Origin: Gemmataceae bacterium | Lineage (GTDB): Bacteria; Planctomycetota; Planctomycetia; Gemmatales; Gemmataceae | Assembly: GCA_017853285.1 (NCBI GenBank) | Contig: JAFMJU010000057.1 | Location: 1 to 12,462 of the forward strand | DNA length: 12,462 nt | Reading direction: 5' to 3' | In this document: positions 5,607 through 12,316 of the stretch, one piece after another | How the letters are laid out: every line of letters begins with the position of its first letter | Position numbering within the stretch: the stretch's first letter is position 1 | Notes under the pieces: model-generated | Told to the model about the DNA's origin: nothing | What the model saw: the letters and a program-made list of their open reading frames with translations, nothing else | Database searches by the model: none | Position numbers and translations under genes: made by a program

Positions 5607-8270
5607 ATGCTTTCCCTGGCAATCATTACCATGCTGGCAGCATCCGCCGTGTCTGCCGGCCCGGATACCGCTTTTTTTGAGACCAAGGTCCGCCCGGTGC
5701 TGGTGGAGCACTGCCAAAAGTGCCATGGCAGCGGCAAGCAACAAGCGGGCCTGCGCCTGGATGGTGCAAGCTGGCTGAAAAAGGGGGCGGACACGGGCCC
5801 GGTTGTGGTTGCCGGGCAACCTGAAAAGAGCAGCCTTTTCACCGTGTTGTCGCACGAGACCGATGTGAAAATGCCCCCCAAGGGTAAACTGCCCCAGCAA
5901 CAGATCGACGATATCGGCCGTTGGATCCGTGACGGGGCCGTGTGGCCAGACGATGGGAAGGCAGCGACAGCGGCTGTTCCATCGGCGGAATCAGCCCGAA
6001 AATTGCATTGGGCCTTCCGGCCCATTGCCAACCCTGCCCCGCCCGAGGTCCGCAACCCGGGTTGGGTCAAGGATCCTTTGGACCGTTTTGTTCTGGCCGG
6101 GCTTGAAGCAGCCAACCTGGAGCCGTCGCCGGAAGTGGACCGGGAAAAATTCATCCGCAGGGTCAGCTATGACCTGATCGGCCTGCCCCCCTCCCCCGCC
6201 GAGATTGATTCTTTCCTGGCAGACCAAAAAGAAGGAGCGCACGAACGCCTGGTGGATCGTTTGCTGGCAGACCCCCGCCATGGGGAACGCTGGGCCCGTC
6301 ATTGGATGGACCTGGCACGGTACGCCGACACGAAGGGCTATGTCTTCCAGGAGGACCGAAACTATCCCTTCGCCTGGACCTACCGCGACTGGCTGGTCAA
6401 TTCGCTGAACGAGGATATGCCCTACGACCGGTTTGTTTCCCTGCAGATCGCCGCGGACGCCATGCCGGATACAGAGCGGAAAAATCTGGCGGCATTGGGT
6501 TACCTGACCCTGGGCCGCAGGTTCCTCAACAACATCAACGACATCATCGACGATCGGATCGACATCACCATGCGGGGGCTGCAGGGACTGACCCTGAGTT
6601 GCGCCCGCTGCCATGACCACAAGTTTGATCCCCTGAGCATGAAGGACTATTACGCGCTGTACGGCGTCTACGCAGGCAGCACGGAAGACCAGCCGGATTT
6701 GGAAGACCCCAAGGGCCCCAAGGCGGATGCCTTCCAAAAGGAACTGGCCGAACGGAAAGCCAAGGTGGACCGGAAACTGGAGGATTACCGCAAATCGGTT
6801 CCGGAAAAACTGCGCAAGCAGGCCCATCTTTACCTCGTGGCTGTGAGAGATCAGGGGGCAGGCGAGGGGGACAAGGCGCTGTCGTTGCAGTTCCCGGGCT
6901 TGATCCGCAAACCGATGATCGACCGCTGGAAAGCGTATCTGGACAAGGGCGCCCAGGCAGATGACGAGGTGTTCGCAACCTGGCGGGCCTTCGCACCCGT
7001 GAAGGTGGGCCGCTGGAAGGATGACGCTCCAGCCGCGCTGAAAAAGATGCAGGAGCGGGCGGAGGCTAAGAAATGGCCAGCCCCCCTCAAAGCGTTGGTG
7101 AACGACCTGCCCCAGCACCACATGGCCCTGGCCGACCGTTACAAGACATTGTTCGAGTTGGCCATGAAGGACACTCAAACCGCCGATCTGGCGCTGGTCC
7201 GCGTTGCGTTGGTGGGTGACAAGGCCCCATCGCAGGTTCCGGCCGGTGAGATCGAAAAATTCCTGGACCGGGCGGAGAGGAATTCGCTTCAGGAAGTGAA
7301 GAAGGAACTGGACGGCTTTGTGGCAAAAAACGCCGACAAGCAACCCAGGGCAATGGGCCTCAAGGAACGGGGGCCGCACAATCCAAGGATTTTCCTGCGG
7401 GGCAACCCAGGCAACCCAGGCCCCGAGGTGAAACGCGGCTTTCCAGAAGTGATCTCGGATGGCAAACCGTTCACACAAGGCACAGGAAGGAAAGAGCTTG
7501 CCCAGGCCATCACCTCCAAGCAAAACCCGCTGACAGCCCGCGTGGCGGCCAACCGGATGTGGCTGCTCCATGTTGGGCAAGCGATTGTGCGCACGCCGGG
7601 TGATTTCGGACTGCGAGGCGACGCGCCAACCAACCAGGCGCTACTGGATCACCTGGCCCACAGTTTCATGGCGGATGGATGGTCGATGAAAAAGCTGCAC
7701 CGGAAGATCGTTCTGTCGGCCACCTACCGGCAGGGGTGCGAGAATCCCGCGGCAACAGCGGCCGACCCGGACAACCGACTGTTTGGACGGATGAACCGCC
7801 GAAGGCTTGAGTTTGAGGCGCTGCGCGACGGCATGCTGGCTGTGGCCGGAAGGCTGGAGGACCGCAAAGGCGGACCGGCGGTGGATCTGTTCGCCCAGCC
7901 ATTCACCGGCAGGCGCAGCGTGTACGGCTTCATCGACCGGCAGAACCTGCCGGGAACCTTCCGCACCTTCGACCTGGCGAGCCCGGACCTGGCCACGCCG
8001 CAGCGACACAGCACCACCGTGCCCCAGCAAGCCCTGTTCCTGCTGAACAACCCTTTTTCGCTGGAAATGGCGCGGTCCATGGCGTCGCGGCCGGAACTGG
8101 CCAACCTGGATCCGGCAGCCCGCATGGACGCGATGACCCGTCTGGCCTGGGGACGGCGGGCGTCGGAAGACGAAAAAAAGCAGGCGCTAGGGGTGGCCCA
8201 GGATCCGGAAGGCTGGTCGGCATTGGCCCATGTGCTCTTGTGCTCCAACGAATTCGCCTTCGCCGACTGA
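5607..8270 (+). CDS. Secreted PSCyt1 / DUF1549 / DUF1553 cytochrome-like protein
   Basis: This 887-residue protein starts with a short signal peptide (residues 1-17, cleavage near VSAG). Residues 20-110 form a planctomycete-type cytochrome c domain (PSCyt1), with CQKCH at 36-40 for covalent heme and Met89 in VKMPPKGKLP as the likely distal ligand. DUF1549 covers roughly 155-360 (RRVSYDLIGLPPSPAEID at 184-201, HWMDLARYADTKGY at 232-245) and contains a second CARCHDHKFDP motif at 332-342. A charged middle region at about 365-620 is rich in Lys and Glu. DUF1553 covers about 625-875 (NPLTARVAANRMW at 640-652, GDFG at 665-668, TTVPQQALFLLNNP at 803-816). The ATG at 5607 has only a weak GGA upstream; ATG at 5631 would shorten the signal peptide. 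Function is unknown; an extracytoplasmic redox role is likely. It lies 23 bases upstream of its usual DUF1501 partner. Confidence 0.95.
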   Translation: MLSLAIITMLAASAVSAGPDTAFFETKVRPVLVEHCQKCHGSGKQQAGLRLDGASWLKKGADTGPVVVAGQPEKSSLFTVLSHETDVKMPPKGKLPQQQIDDIGRWIRDGAVWPDDGKAATAAVPSAESARKLHWAFRPIANPAPPEVRNPGWVKDPLDRFVLAGLEAANLEPSPEVDREKFIRRVSYDLIGLPPSPAEIDSFLADQKEGAHERLVDRLLADPRHGERWARHWMDLARYADTKGYVFQEDRNYPFAWTYRDWLVNSLNEDMPYDRFVSLQIAADAMPDTERKNLAALGYLTLGRRFLNNINDIIDDRIDITMRGLQGLTLSCARCHDHKFDPLSMKDYYALYGVYAGSTEDQPDLEDPKGPKADAFQKELAERKAKVDRKLEDYRKSVPEKLRKQAHLYLVAVRDQGAGEGDKALSLQFPGLIRKPMIDRWKAYLDKGAQADDEVFATWRAFAPVKVGRWKDDAPAALKKMQERAEAKKWPAPLKALVNDLPQHHMALADRYKTLFELAMKDTQTADLALVRVALVGDKAPSQVPAGEIEKFLDRAERNSLQEVKKELDGFVAKNADKQPRAMGLKERGPHNPRIFLRGNPGNPGPEVKRGFPEVISDGKPFTQGTGRKELAQAITSKQNPLTARVAANRMWLLHVGQAIVRTPGDFGLRGDAPTNQALLDHLAHSFMADGWSMKKLHRKIVLSATYRQGCENPAATAADPDNRLFGRMNRRRLEFEALRDGMLAVAGRLEDRKGGPAVDLFAQPFTGRRSVYGFIDRQNLPGTFRTFDLASPDLATPQRHSTTVPQQALFLLNNPFSLEMARSMASRPELANLDPAARMDAMTRLAWGRRASEDEKKQALGVAQDPEGWSALAHVLLCSNEFAFAD

Positions 8271-8293
8271 GCAGATCAACGGGAAAAACAACC

Positions 8294-9733
8294 ATGAAAA
8301 TCCCACACTCACTACCCTTACCCCTGCCACTGGACCGCCGCGGCTTGTTGCAGCGGTCAGCCCTGGGCATGGGCGGGCTGGCGCTTTCCGCGCTGCTTGG
8401 ATCGGAGGCACGGTCGGAGGCTGACCGGTCCATCGCCCCACTGGCTCCCCGGGGTCCGCACTTCCAGCCGAAGGCGAAGCGGGTGATCCACCTGTTCATG
8501 AATGGCGGCCCATCCCATCTGGACACATTCGATCCCAAACCACTTTTGACCAAAAACCATGGCAAGGTGCTTCCCCGGCCCAACCTGCCCACCGAAAGAA
8601 AGACCGGTGCCGCCTTTGGCTCTCCCTTCAAATTTTCCAAGCACGGGCAGTCAGGTCTGGAGATCAGCGAGCTTTTCCCCTATGTGGCGCGCATGGCTGA
8701 CCACCTGTGCGTGGTGCGGTCGATGCACGCGGATGTGCCCAACCACGAGCCATCCCTGCTGCTGCTGAACTGCGGGGACAGCCGGCAGGTGCGCCCAAGC
8801 ATGGGCAGTTGGGTGACCTACGGCCTGGGCAGCGAGAACCAGAACCTGCCGGGATTCATCTCGATGTGCCCGGGCGGATACCCCATCCAGGAGACCCAGA
8901 ACTGGCAGAGCGCTTTCCTGCCGGGGGTGTACCAGGGCACCTATGTGGACACCAACCACACCTCCCTGGAAAAACTGGTCGAGAACGTGCGGGCCGCCAC
9001 ACCCAAAGAAAAGCAGCGCAAGCAGCTTGATTTGTTGGCCGCCTTCAACAAGCGTCACCAGGAGTCCCGCCGATCGGACCCCCGACTGGAATCCCGCATC
9101 CAGTCTTTTGAGCTGGCCTACCGCATGCAGTCGGACGCCGAAGACGCCTTCGACATCAACCGCGAACCCAAGCAAATCCGCGACCTGTACGGGCCCGGGT
9201 TGCAGGGCCGGCAGATGCTGATCGCCCGGCGTTTGGTCGAGCGGGGGGTGCGATTCGTGCAGGTGTGGCACGGCGCCGGGCAGCCTTGGGACAACCACGA
9301 CGATATCGAAGTCAACCACAGGCGGCTGGCAAAAGAATGCGACCAGGCCATAGGCGGACTGCTGCAGGACCTAAAGCAGCGTGGCATGCTGGAGGACACC
9401 CTGGTGCTGTGGGGCGGGGAATTCGGGCGCACCCCCACCGTGGAGTTGCCGACTGCCGGCGCCAACGCAGGCAAGATCAACGGGCGCGACCACAACCACC
9501 ACGGCTACTCCATCTGGATGGCTGGTGGCGGCGTGAAGGGTGGCATGACCTACGGATCCACCGACGATTTCGGATTCCAGGCGGTGGACAAGAAGGTGCA
9601 TGTGCATGACCTGCAGGCCACCATCCTGCATCTGCTTGGTTTCGACCACGAGCGGCTGACCTACCGGCACGCCGGCCGTGATTACCGCCTGACCGACGTC
9701 CATGGCCATGTGGTGAAAGACCTACTGGCCTGA
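8294..9733 (+). CDS. Tat-exported DUF1501 protein (alkaline-phosphatase/sulfatase-like fold)
   Basis: The start is the ATG at 8294, 23 bases after the DUF1549 stop and preceded by a GGGAAAA stretch. It yields 479 residues with a Tat signal, LDRRGLL at 13-19 followed by a Gly/Ala/Leu hydrophobic stretch. An in-frame start upstream would bury the signal and overlap the previous gene. DUF1501 landmarks are VIHLFMNGGPSHLDTFDPKP at 64-83, HADVPNHEPS at 145-154, WDNHDD at 332-337, GGEFGRTP at 374-381, GRDHNHHGYSIWMAGGG at 397-413, and HDL at 438-440. The His and Asp residues at 333-336, 399-403 and 438-439 resemble the metal-binding positions of the sulfatase/alkaline phosphatase superfamily, though no activity is established. 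It pairs with the preceding DUF1549/DUF1553 protein, as is common in planctomycetes, and probably shares its transcript. Confidence 0.95.
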   Translation: MKIPHSLPLPLPLDRRGLLQRSALGMGGLALSALLGSEARSEADRSIAPLAPRGPHFQPKAKRVIHLFMNGGPSHLDTFDPKPLLTKNHGKVLPRPNLPTERKTGAAFGSPFKFSKHGQSGLEISELFPYVARMADHLCVVRSMHADVPNHEPSLLLLNCGDSRQVRPSMGSWVTYGLGSENQNLPGFISMCPGGYPIQETQNWQSAFLPGVYQGTYVDTNHTSLEKLVENVRAATPKEKQRKQLDLLAAFNKRHQESRRSDPRLESRIQSFELAYRMQSDAEDAFDINREPKQIRDLYGPGLQGRQMLIARRLVERGVRFVQVWHGAGQPWDNHDDIEVNHRRLAKECDQAIGGLLQDLKQRGMLEDTLVLWGGEFGRTPTVELPTAGANAGKINGRDHNHHGYSIWMAGGGVKGGMTYGSTDDFGFQAVDKKVHVHDLQATILHLLGFDHERLTYRHAGRDYRLTDVHGHVVKDLLA

Positions 9734-9777
9734 TCGCAGGCCCTCCTGTCCACCAACCCACCCCTGGCCCCGGGTGG

Positions 9778-9783
9778 TAGAAT
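9778..9783 (+). promoter_or_regulatory. Possible -10 element (TAGAAT) before the 429-aa protein gene
   Basis: TAGAAT lies 23 bases before the ATG at 9807. A 6-bp stem CCACCC/GGGTGG (9758-9763 with 9772-9777) abuts it. No -35-like hexamer stands 16-18 bases upstream, so this is a weak call. The same hexamer occurs before the tRNA at 11697. Confidence 0.3.
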
Positions 9784-9806
9784 GCCATGGTGAAAGAGGG
9801 TCCGGC

Positions 9807-11096
9807 ATGTCGCCCAAGCTGTCACCATTGATTTTGGCCGCAAGCCTGCTCGTCACCCTCACCTCTTTTGGCCAGGAAAAGCCCGCTGTTCCCAGGGATT
9901 TGCCTGTCGACCGGATCGCGGTGGACGGGGGCGAATTGCGCGGCCTGATTTATGGGGTTTCCGCCCGGGGGGAAGTCTGGTTCGCCTGCCGGAAGGTCTG
10001 GCTGAAAAAGGCATACCCGGAACTGGCGGCCCGGCTGGAGAAGGAGCAGGAAGAGCGGGAATGGGACCTGCGCACCGACTACATTCGGCGGCTGGCGCAG
10101 TGGGACAAGTCGCTGGAATCCTCTCCCGAAAACCGCCCATTGAAGGACTTCATCGACCAGGAAATCTCACGGATGGATCCCGGGCTGGGCACGGAAAAGC
10201 CTGCGTCCCGGGGGCCATTTATCCTGGTGAAGCTGGATGCGGCCCAGGCGCGGAAACTGGTTCGGGCCAAACCGGAACATCTTCGGTTGGCCCTGACAGG
10301 CTGGAAGGAAGAGGTGGAAAAACTGGAGGAGCAACCGGCCGCCGCGACCATCGCCGAGCTGAAAAAGGATGGCATCCAGTGGGACAAGGAAAGCCCTGAT
10401 TTCAGCAGTCGCATGCCGGGAATGCCGGTGGAAACCGAGAGCGATTGGGAACTGCGCAAAGCGTTCCTGGGTTTCGCAAGGGGCAGGCAACTGCGCTTTC
10501 AAGGCACGGGTGAAACCATTTTCGAGACTCCCGAGGGCGGCGGTGTGGGTGCGGGGGCAGGCCTCGGGCTGGACCAGATTTTGGGCAAGTTGGGTCCGGG
10601 CATCCTGAACGGTGCGCTGGGGGAACTTTTGGGGGAAGCCGGGCAGGGGCGGCAAGACAACCAACGAGCGGCGGTGGAAGCCGCAAAAGTGGCCGATCAA
10701 AAAAAAATCCGTCAGTTCCGGCTGACCCGTGTGCAGCCCGATTTGGTCCGACGGCAAGTGGTGGTGGAAGACACCCTGCATGCAAAATTGCCGGGCCCGA
10801 ATGGTCTGGCATGGAAACAGATCCATCGGGAAGAAATCCAGGCCGACGCCGCCATCGCCCGGCCCCAAACCGAGGCACGGATCCAACAGGACCCACGGGC
10901 GGGCCCGATGCTGGCTCAACTGCGTCAGGTGGGCTTGGGGGAAAAGCTGGACGAGGCGGTGCGGTTTGGCGCAGCCACTCTGGAGGCCCAGCAGCAGGCC
11001 GAAGCCGGGTTTCAGGCCGCCTTGAAGCGTTACACCGCGCGGGTGGATGGTCCACCGATCCGCTGGTTGGCCCCTGCCGTTGGGAAAGCACCTTAA
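9807..11096 (+). CDS. Secreted hypothetical protein with central Gly-rich segment (429 aa)
   Basis: The ATG at 9807 is preferred because AGAGGG lies six bases upstream and it starts a clear signal peptide (MSPK, hydrophobic to about residue 20, cleavage near FGQ). A GTG at 9774 would add 11 residues in front. The mature protein is exported. It begins with a compact segment (VDGGELRGLIYGVSARGEVW, 39-58) suggesting small beta strands, then a charged helical stretch at about 70-125 (ARLEKEQEEREWDLR). A segment at 137-190 includes ILVKLDAAQARKL and LTGWKEEVEKLEEQ. A Gly-rich, hydrophobic region covers 243-281 (GAGLGLDQILGKLGPGIL). The C-terminal half has Gln/Arg/Ala-rich helices, with coiled-coil potential at about 380-410. 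I recognise no catalytic motif. It follows the DUF1501 gene after 73 bases, on the same strand. I have a faint impression of similar planctomycete proteins but cannot name a family. Confidence 0.8.
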   Translation: MSPKLSPLILAASLLVTLTSFGQEKPAVPRDLPVDRIAVDGGELRGLIYGVSARGEVWFACRKVWLKKAYPELAARLEKEQEEREWDLRTDYIRRLAQWDKSLESSPENRPLKDFIDQEISRMDPGLGTEKPASRGPFILVKLDAAQARKLVRAKPEHLRLALTGWKEEVEKLEEQPAAATIAELKKDGIQWDKESPDFSSRMPGMPVETESDWELRKAFLGFARGRQLRFQGTGETIFETPEGGGVGAGAGLGLDQILGKLGPGILNGALGELLGEAGQGRQDNQRAAVEAAKVADQKKIRQFRLTRVQPDLVRRQVVVEDTLHAKLPGPNGLAWKQIHREEIQADAAIARPQTEARIQQDPRAGPMLAQLRQVGLGEKLDEAVRFGAATLEAQQQAEAGFQAALKRYTARVDGPPIRWLAPAVGKAP

Positions 11097-11158
11097 AACC
11101 AGATAAAAGCTGCCCCAAACGGGCCGGCCATTCTGCTGGAATCGCCAAATTTTTCCAC

Positions 11159-11164
11159 TATAAT
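11159..11164 (+). promoter_or_regulatory. -10 element (TATAAT) of the Rrf2 gene
   Basis: A perfect consensus TATAAT sits 32 bases before the Rrf2 start codon in an otherwise gene-free 100-base gap. No good TTGACA-like hexamer is seen 16-18 bases upstream (the bases there read CTGGAA), so the promoter may rely on an activator or on the strong -10. It touches the inverted repeat described next. Confidence 0.6.
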
Positions 11165-11181
11165 CAGACCGACCCATCTGA
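11164..11181. promoter_or_regulatory. Inverted repeat, possible Rrf2 autoregulatory operator
   Basis: TCAGA at 11164-11168 and TCTGA at 11177-11181 are perfect inverted arms separated by 8 bases. It starts on the last base of the TATAAT and ends just before GGAGGT at 11188-11193. A bound repressor would cover the transcription start. Rrf2 regulators commonly bind at their own promoters, which makes this a reasonable operator candidate. Confidence 0.4.
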
Positions 11182-11196
11182 ATTCGTGGAGGTCGG

Positions 11197-11691
11197 ATGT
11201 TTTCCCAAACCGTGGAATACTCGCTGCGCGCGGTCGCTCACCTCGCCAAAGTCGCGCCTGCAGTGGTGAGCGTGCGGGAGATGGCCTCGGCCATCCGTGT
11301 GCCCGAGGCCTATCTGGCCAAGGTTCTTCAGCACCTGGCCGATTCAAACATCGTGGTGACGCGCCGGGGCAAGGGAGGTGGTGCCGCCCTGGCGCGCCGC
11401 ACCTCGGATGTGACGCTTCTGGAGGTGGTCCAGGCGGTGGACCCGATCCATCGGATCAAGACCTGCCCGATGGGACTCTCTTCACACGGCTCAAAACTGT
11501 GCCCGTTGCACCGTCATCTGGACACCGCACTGGCCGCCATGATCGACGCCTTTGGAAAAACCACGCTCTTCCAGATCATGAACGACCCGGACCCGGTCAA
11601 ACCCCTCTGCGAGGTGGAGTCACCCGGCATGGTCCAACTGGGAATGCCCTGCGCACCCGGAAGTCGTCAACCGGAAGCCAAAGGCTCCTGA
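11197..11691 (+). CDS. Rrf2 family transcriptional regulator
   Basis: This 164-residue protein is a winged-helix regulator of the Rrf2 family (relatives: IscR, NsrR, RsrR). The N-terminal signature MFSQTVEYSLRAVAHLA at 1-17 is typical. The recognition region is VSVREMASAIRVPEAYLAKV at 24-43, and the wing is VTRRGKGGGAALAR at 54-67. The sensor region has Cys90 and Cys102 in CPMGLSSHGSKLCPLH, followed by His105. Against IscR (Cys92, Cys98, Cys104, His107) the spacing fits exactly, but the middle Cys is Ser96 with His97 beside it. Cys138 and Cys152 lie in a C-terminal tail. A 2Fe-2S cluster or other redox centre with altered ligands is possible. The start is supported by GGAGGT at 11188-11193. 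The gene has its own promoter and is followed by a tRNA gene after 43 bases. Confidence 0.93.
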   Translation: MFSQTVEYSLRAVAHLAKVAPAVVSVREMASAIRVPEAYLAKVLQHLADSNIVVTRRGKGGGAALARRTSDVTLLEVVQAVDPIHRIKTCPMGLSSHGSKLCPLHRHLDTALAAMIDAFGKTTLFQIMNDPDPVKPLCEVESPGMVQLGMPCAPGSRQPEAKGS

Positions 11692-11696
11692 TTCGC

Positions 11697-11702
11697 TAGA
11701 AT
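11697..11702 (+). promoter_or_regulatory. Possible -10 element (TAGAAT) of tRNA-Leu
   Basis: TAGAAT lies 32 bases upstream of the mature tRNA 5' end, a reasonable distance for a precursor leader. No -35 match is visible at normal spacing. The tRNA could equally be transcribed from the Rrf2 promoter, because no terminator is seen between them. Confidence 0.3.
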
Positions 11703-11734
11703 AACCATTGAGATCGGATGTTTTGTTGCCTATC

Positions 11735-11819
<85 letters not shown>

Positions 11820-11841
11820 CTGCCGAAATGGCTGAACAAAT

Positions 11842-11862
11842 GCCCCGAAGTTCCACCGGGGC
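11842..11862 (+). other. Hairpin between tRNA-Leu and the 142-aa protein gene
   Basis: GCCCCG (11842-11847) and CGGGGC (11857-11862) form a perfect 6-bp GC stem around a 9-base loop. One extra T-G pair is possible outside. No T-run follows, so it is not a standard intrinsic terminator. It ends four bases before the GAAAGG ribosome-binding site of the downstream gene, where it could affect translation, or it may help define the tRNA 3' trailer. Confidence 0.4.
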
Positions 11863-11878
11863 GACGAAAGGTCGAGCG

Positions 11879-12307
11879 ATGCCCCTGGAAAAGCAAGGTT
11901 CCCTCCAGTTCAACCGGCCGGAAGGGTGGGAGGTGGAACGGGAGTCGGATGCGGAAACCGGGGGTTGGCGCCTGACAGTGCAGAGCCCGGGCACCGCGTT
12001 TTTGCTTCTGTCCAGCCTTGGCAACGACATGGACGCGGCCCAGGCCGCCGAGGCCACGCTGGACTCGCTGAAGTCGGACTACCCGGGCCTGGAAGCGGAG
12101 GAGATCTCCGACAAGCTGGCCGGCGTGACCGCCACGGGCTACGAGGTCCAGTTTGGCTATCTGGATGATTTCCACACCTGCCAAATCCGCTGTTTCGAGA
12201 CCGCCAACGACGGAACTGTGCTTGCACTGTGGCAGTTCAGCGACATCGACGCCGAGGAGTTCGAGGAGCCCCTGATTGAGGTGGTGCGCGGCATACGCCA
12301 AGGCTAG
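11879..12307 (+). CDS. Acidic hypothetical protein (142 aa)
   Basis: In-frame ATGs exist at 11828 and 11840, and the open frame even begins inside the tRNA. I choose the ATG at 11879 because GAAAGG at 11866-11871 lies seven bases before it and because a 6-bp hairpin covers the earlier region. The product has no signal peptide or membrane segment and is strongly acidic (DIDAEEFEEP at 122-131). A beta-strand pattern at 6-45 (LQFNRPEGWEVE, WRLTVQSPG, AFLLLSS) followed by a helix at 52-68 and strands at 86-120 (TGYEVQFGYL, CQIRCFE, TVLALWQF) resembles the small PsbP/Mog1/DcrB-like fold. That comparison is only by eye. Two cysteines lie at 101 and 105. No function can be assigned. Confidence 0.75.
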   Translation: MPLEKQGSLQFNRPEGWEVERESDAETGGWRLTVQSPGTAFLLLSSLGNDMDAAQAAEATLDSLKSDYPGLEAEEISDKLAGVTATGYEVQFGYLDDFHTCQIRCFETANDGTVLALWQFSDIDAEEFEEPLIEVVRGIRQG

Positions 12308-12316
12308 ACAGCCGCC

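Noticed and set aside
7402..7423. Short tandem repeat (AACCCAGGC twice) in the DUF1549 gene
   Set aside because: It encodes NPGNPGP in a linker just before the DUF1553 part and keeps frame. It looks like ordinary low-complexity coding sequence.
5991..7580. A 529-residue open frame on the - strand opposite the DUF1549 gene
   Set aside because: The length comes from GC-rich codon bias on the coding strand. The well-defined DUF1549 domain lies on the other strand.
9758..9777. CCACCC/GGGTGG stem after the DUF1501 gene as a terminator
   Set aside because: It has only six pairs, an eight-base loop and no T-run, so it does not qualify as an intrinsic terminator.
10167..11177. A 336-residue open frame on the - strand opposite the secreted hypothetical protein
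   Set aside because: The + strand frame has a signal peptide and a good ribosome-binding site. The antisense frame is Pro/His/Gln-rich with no such features.
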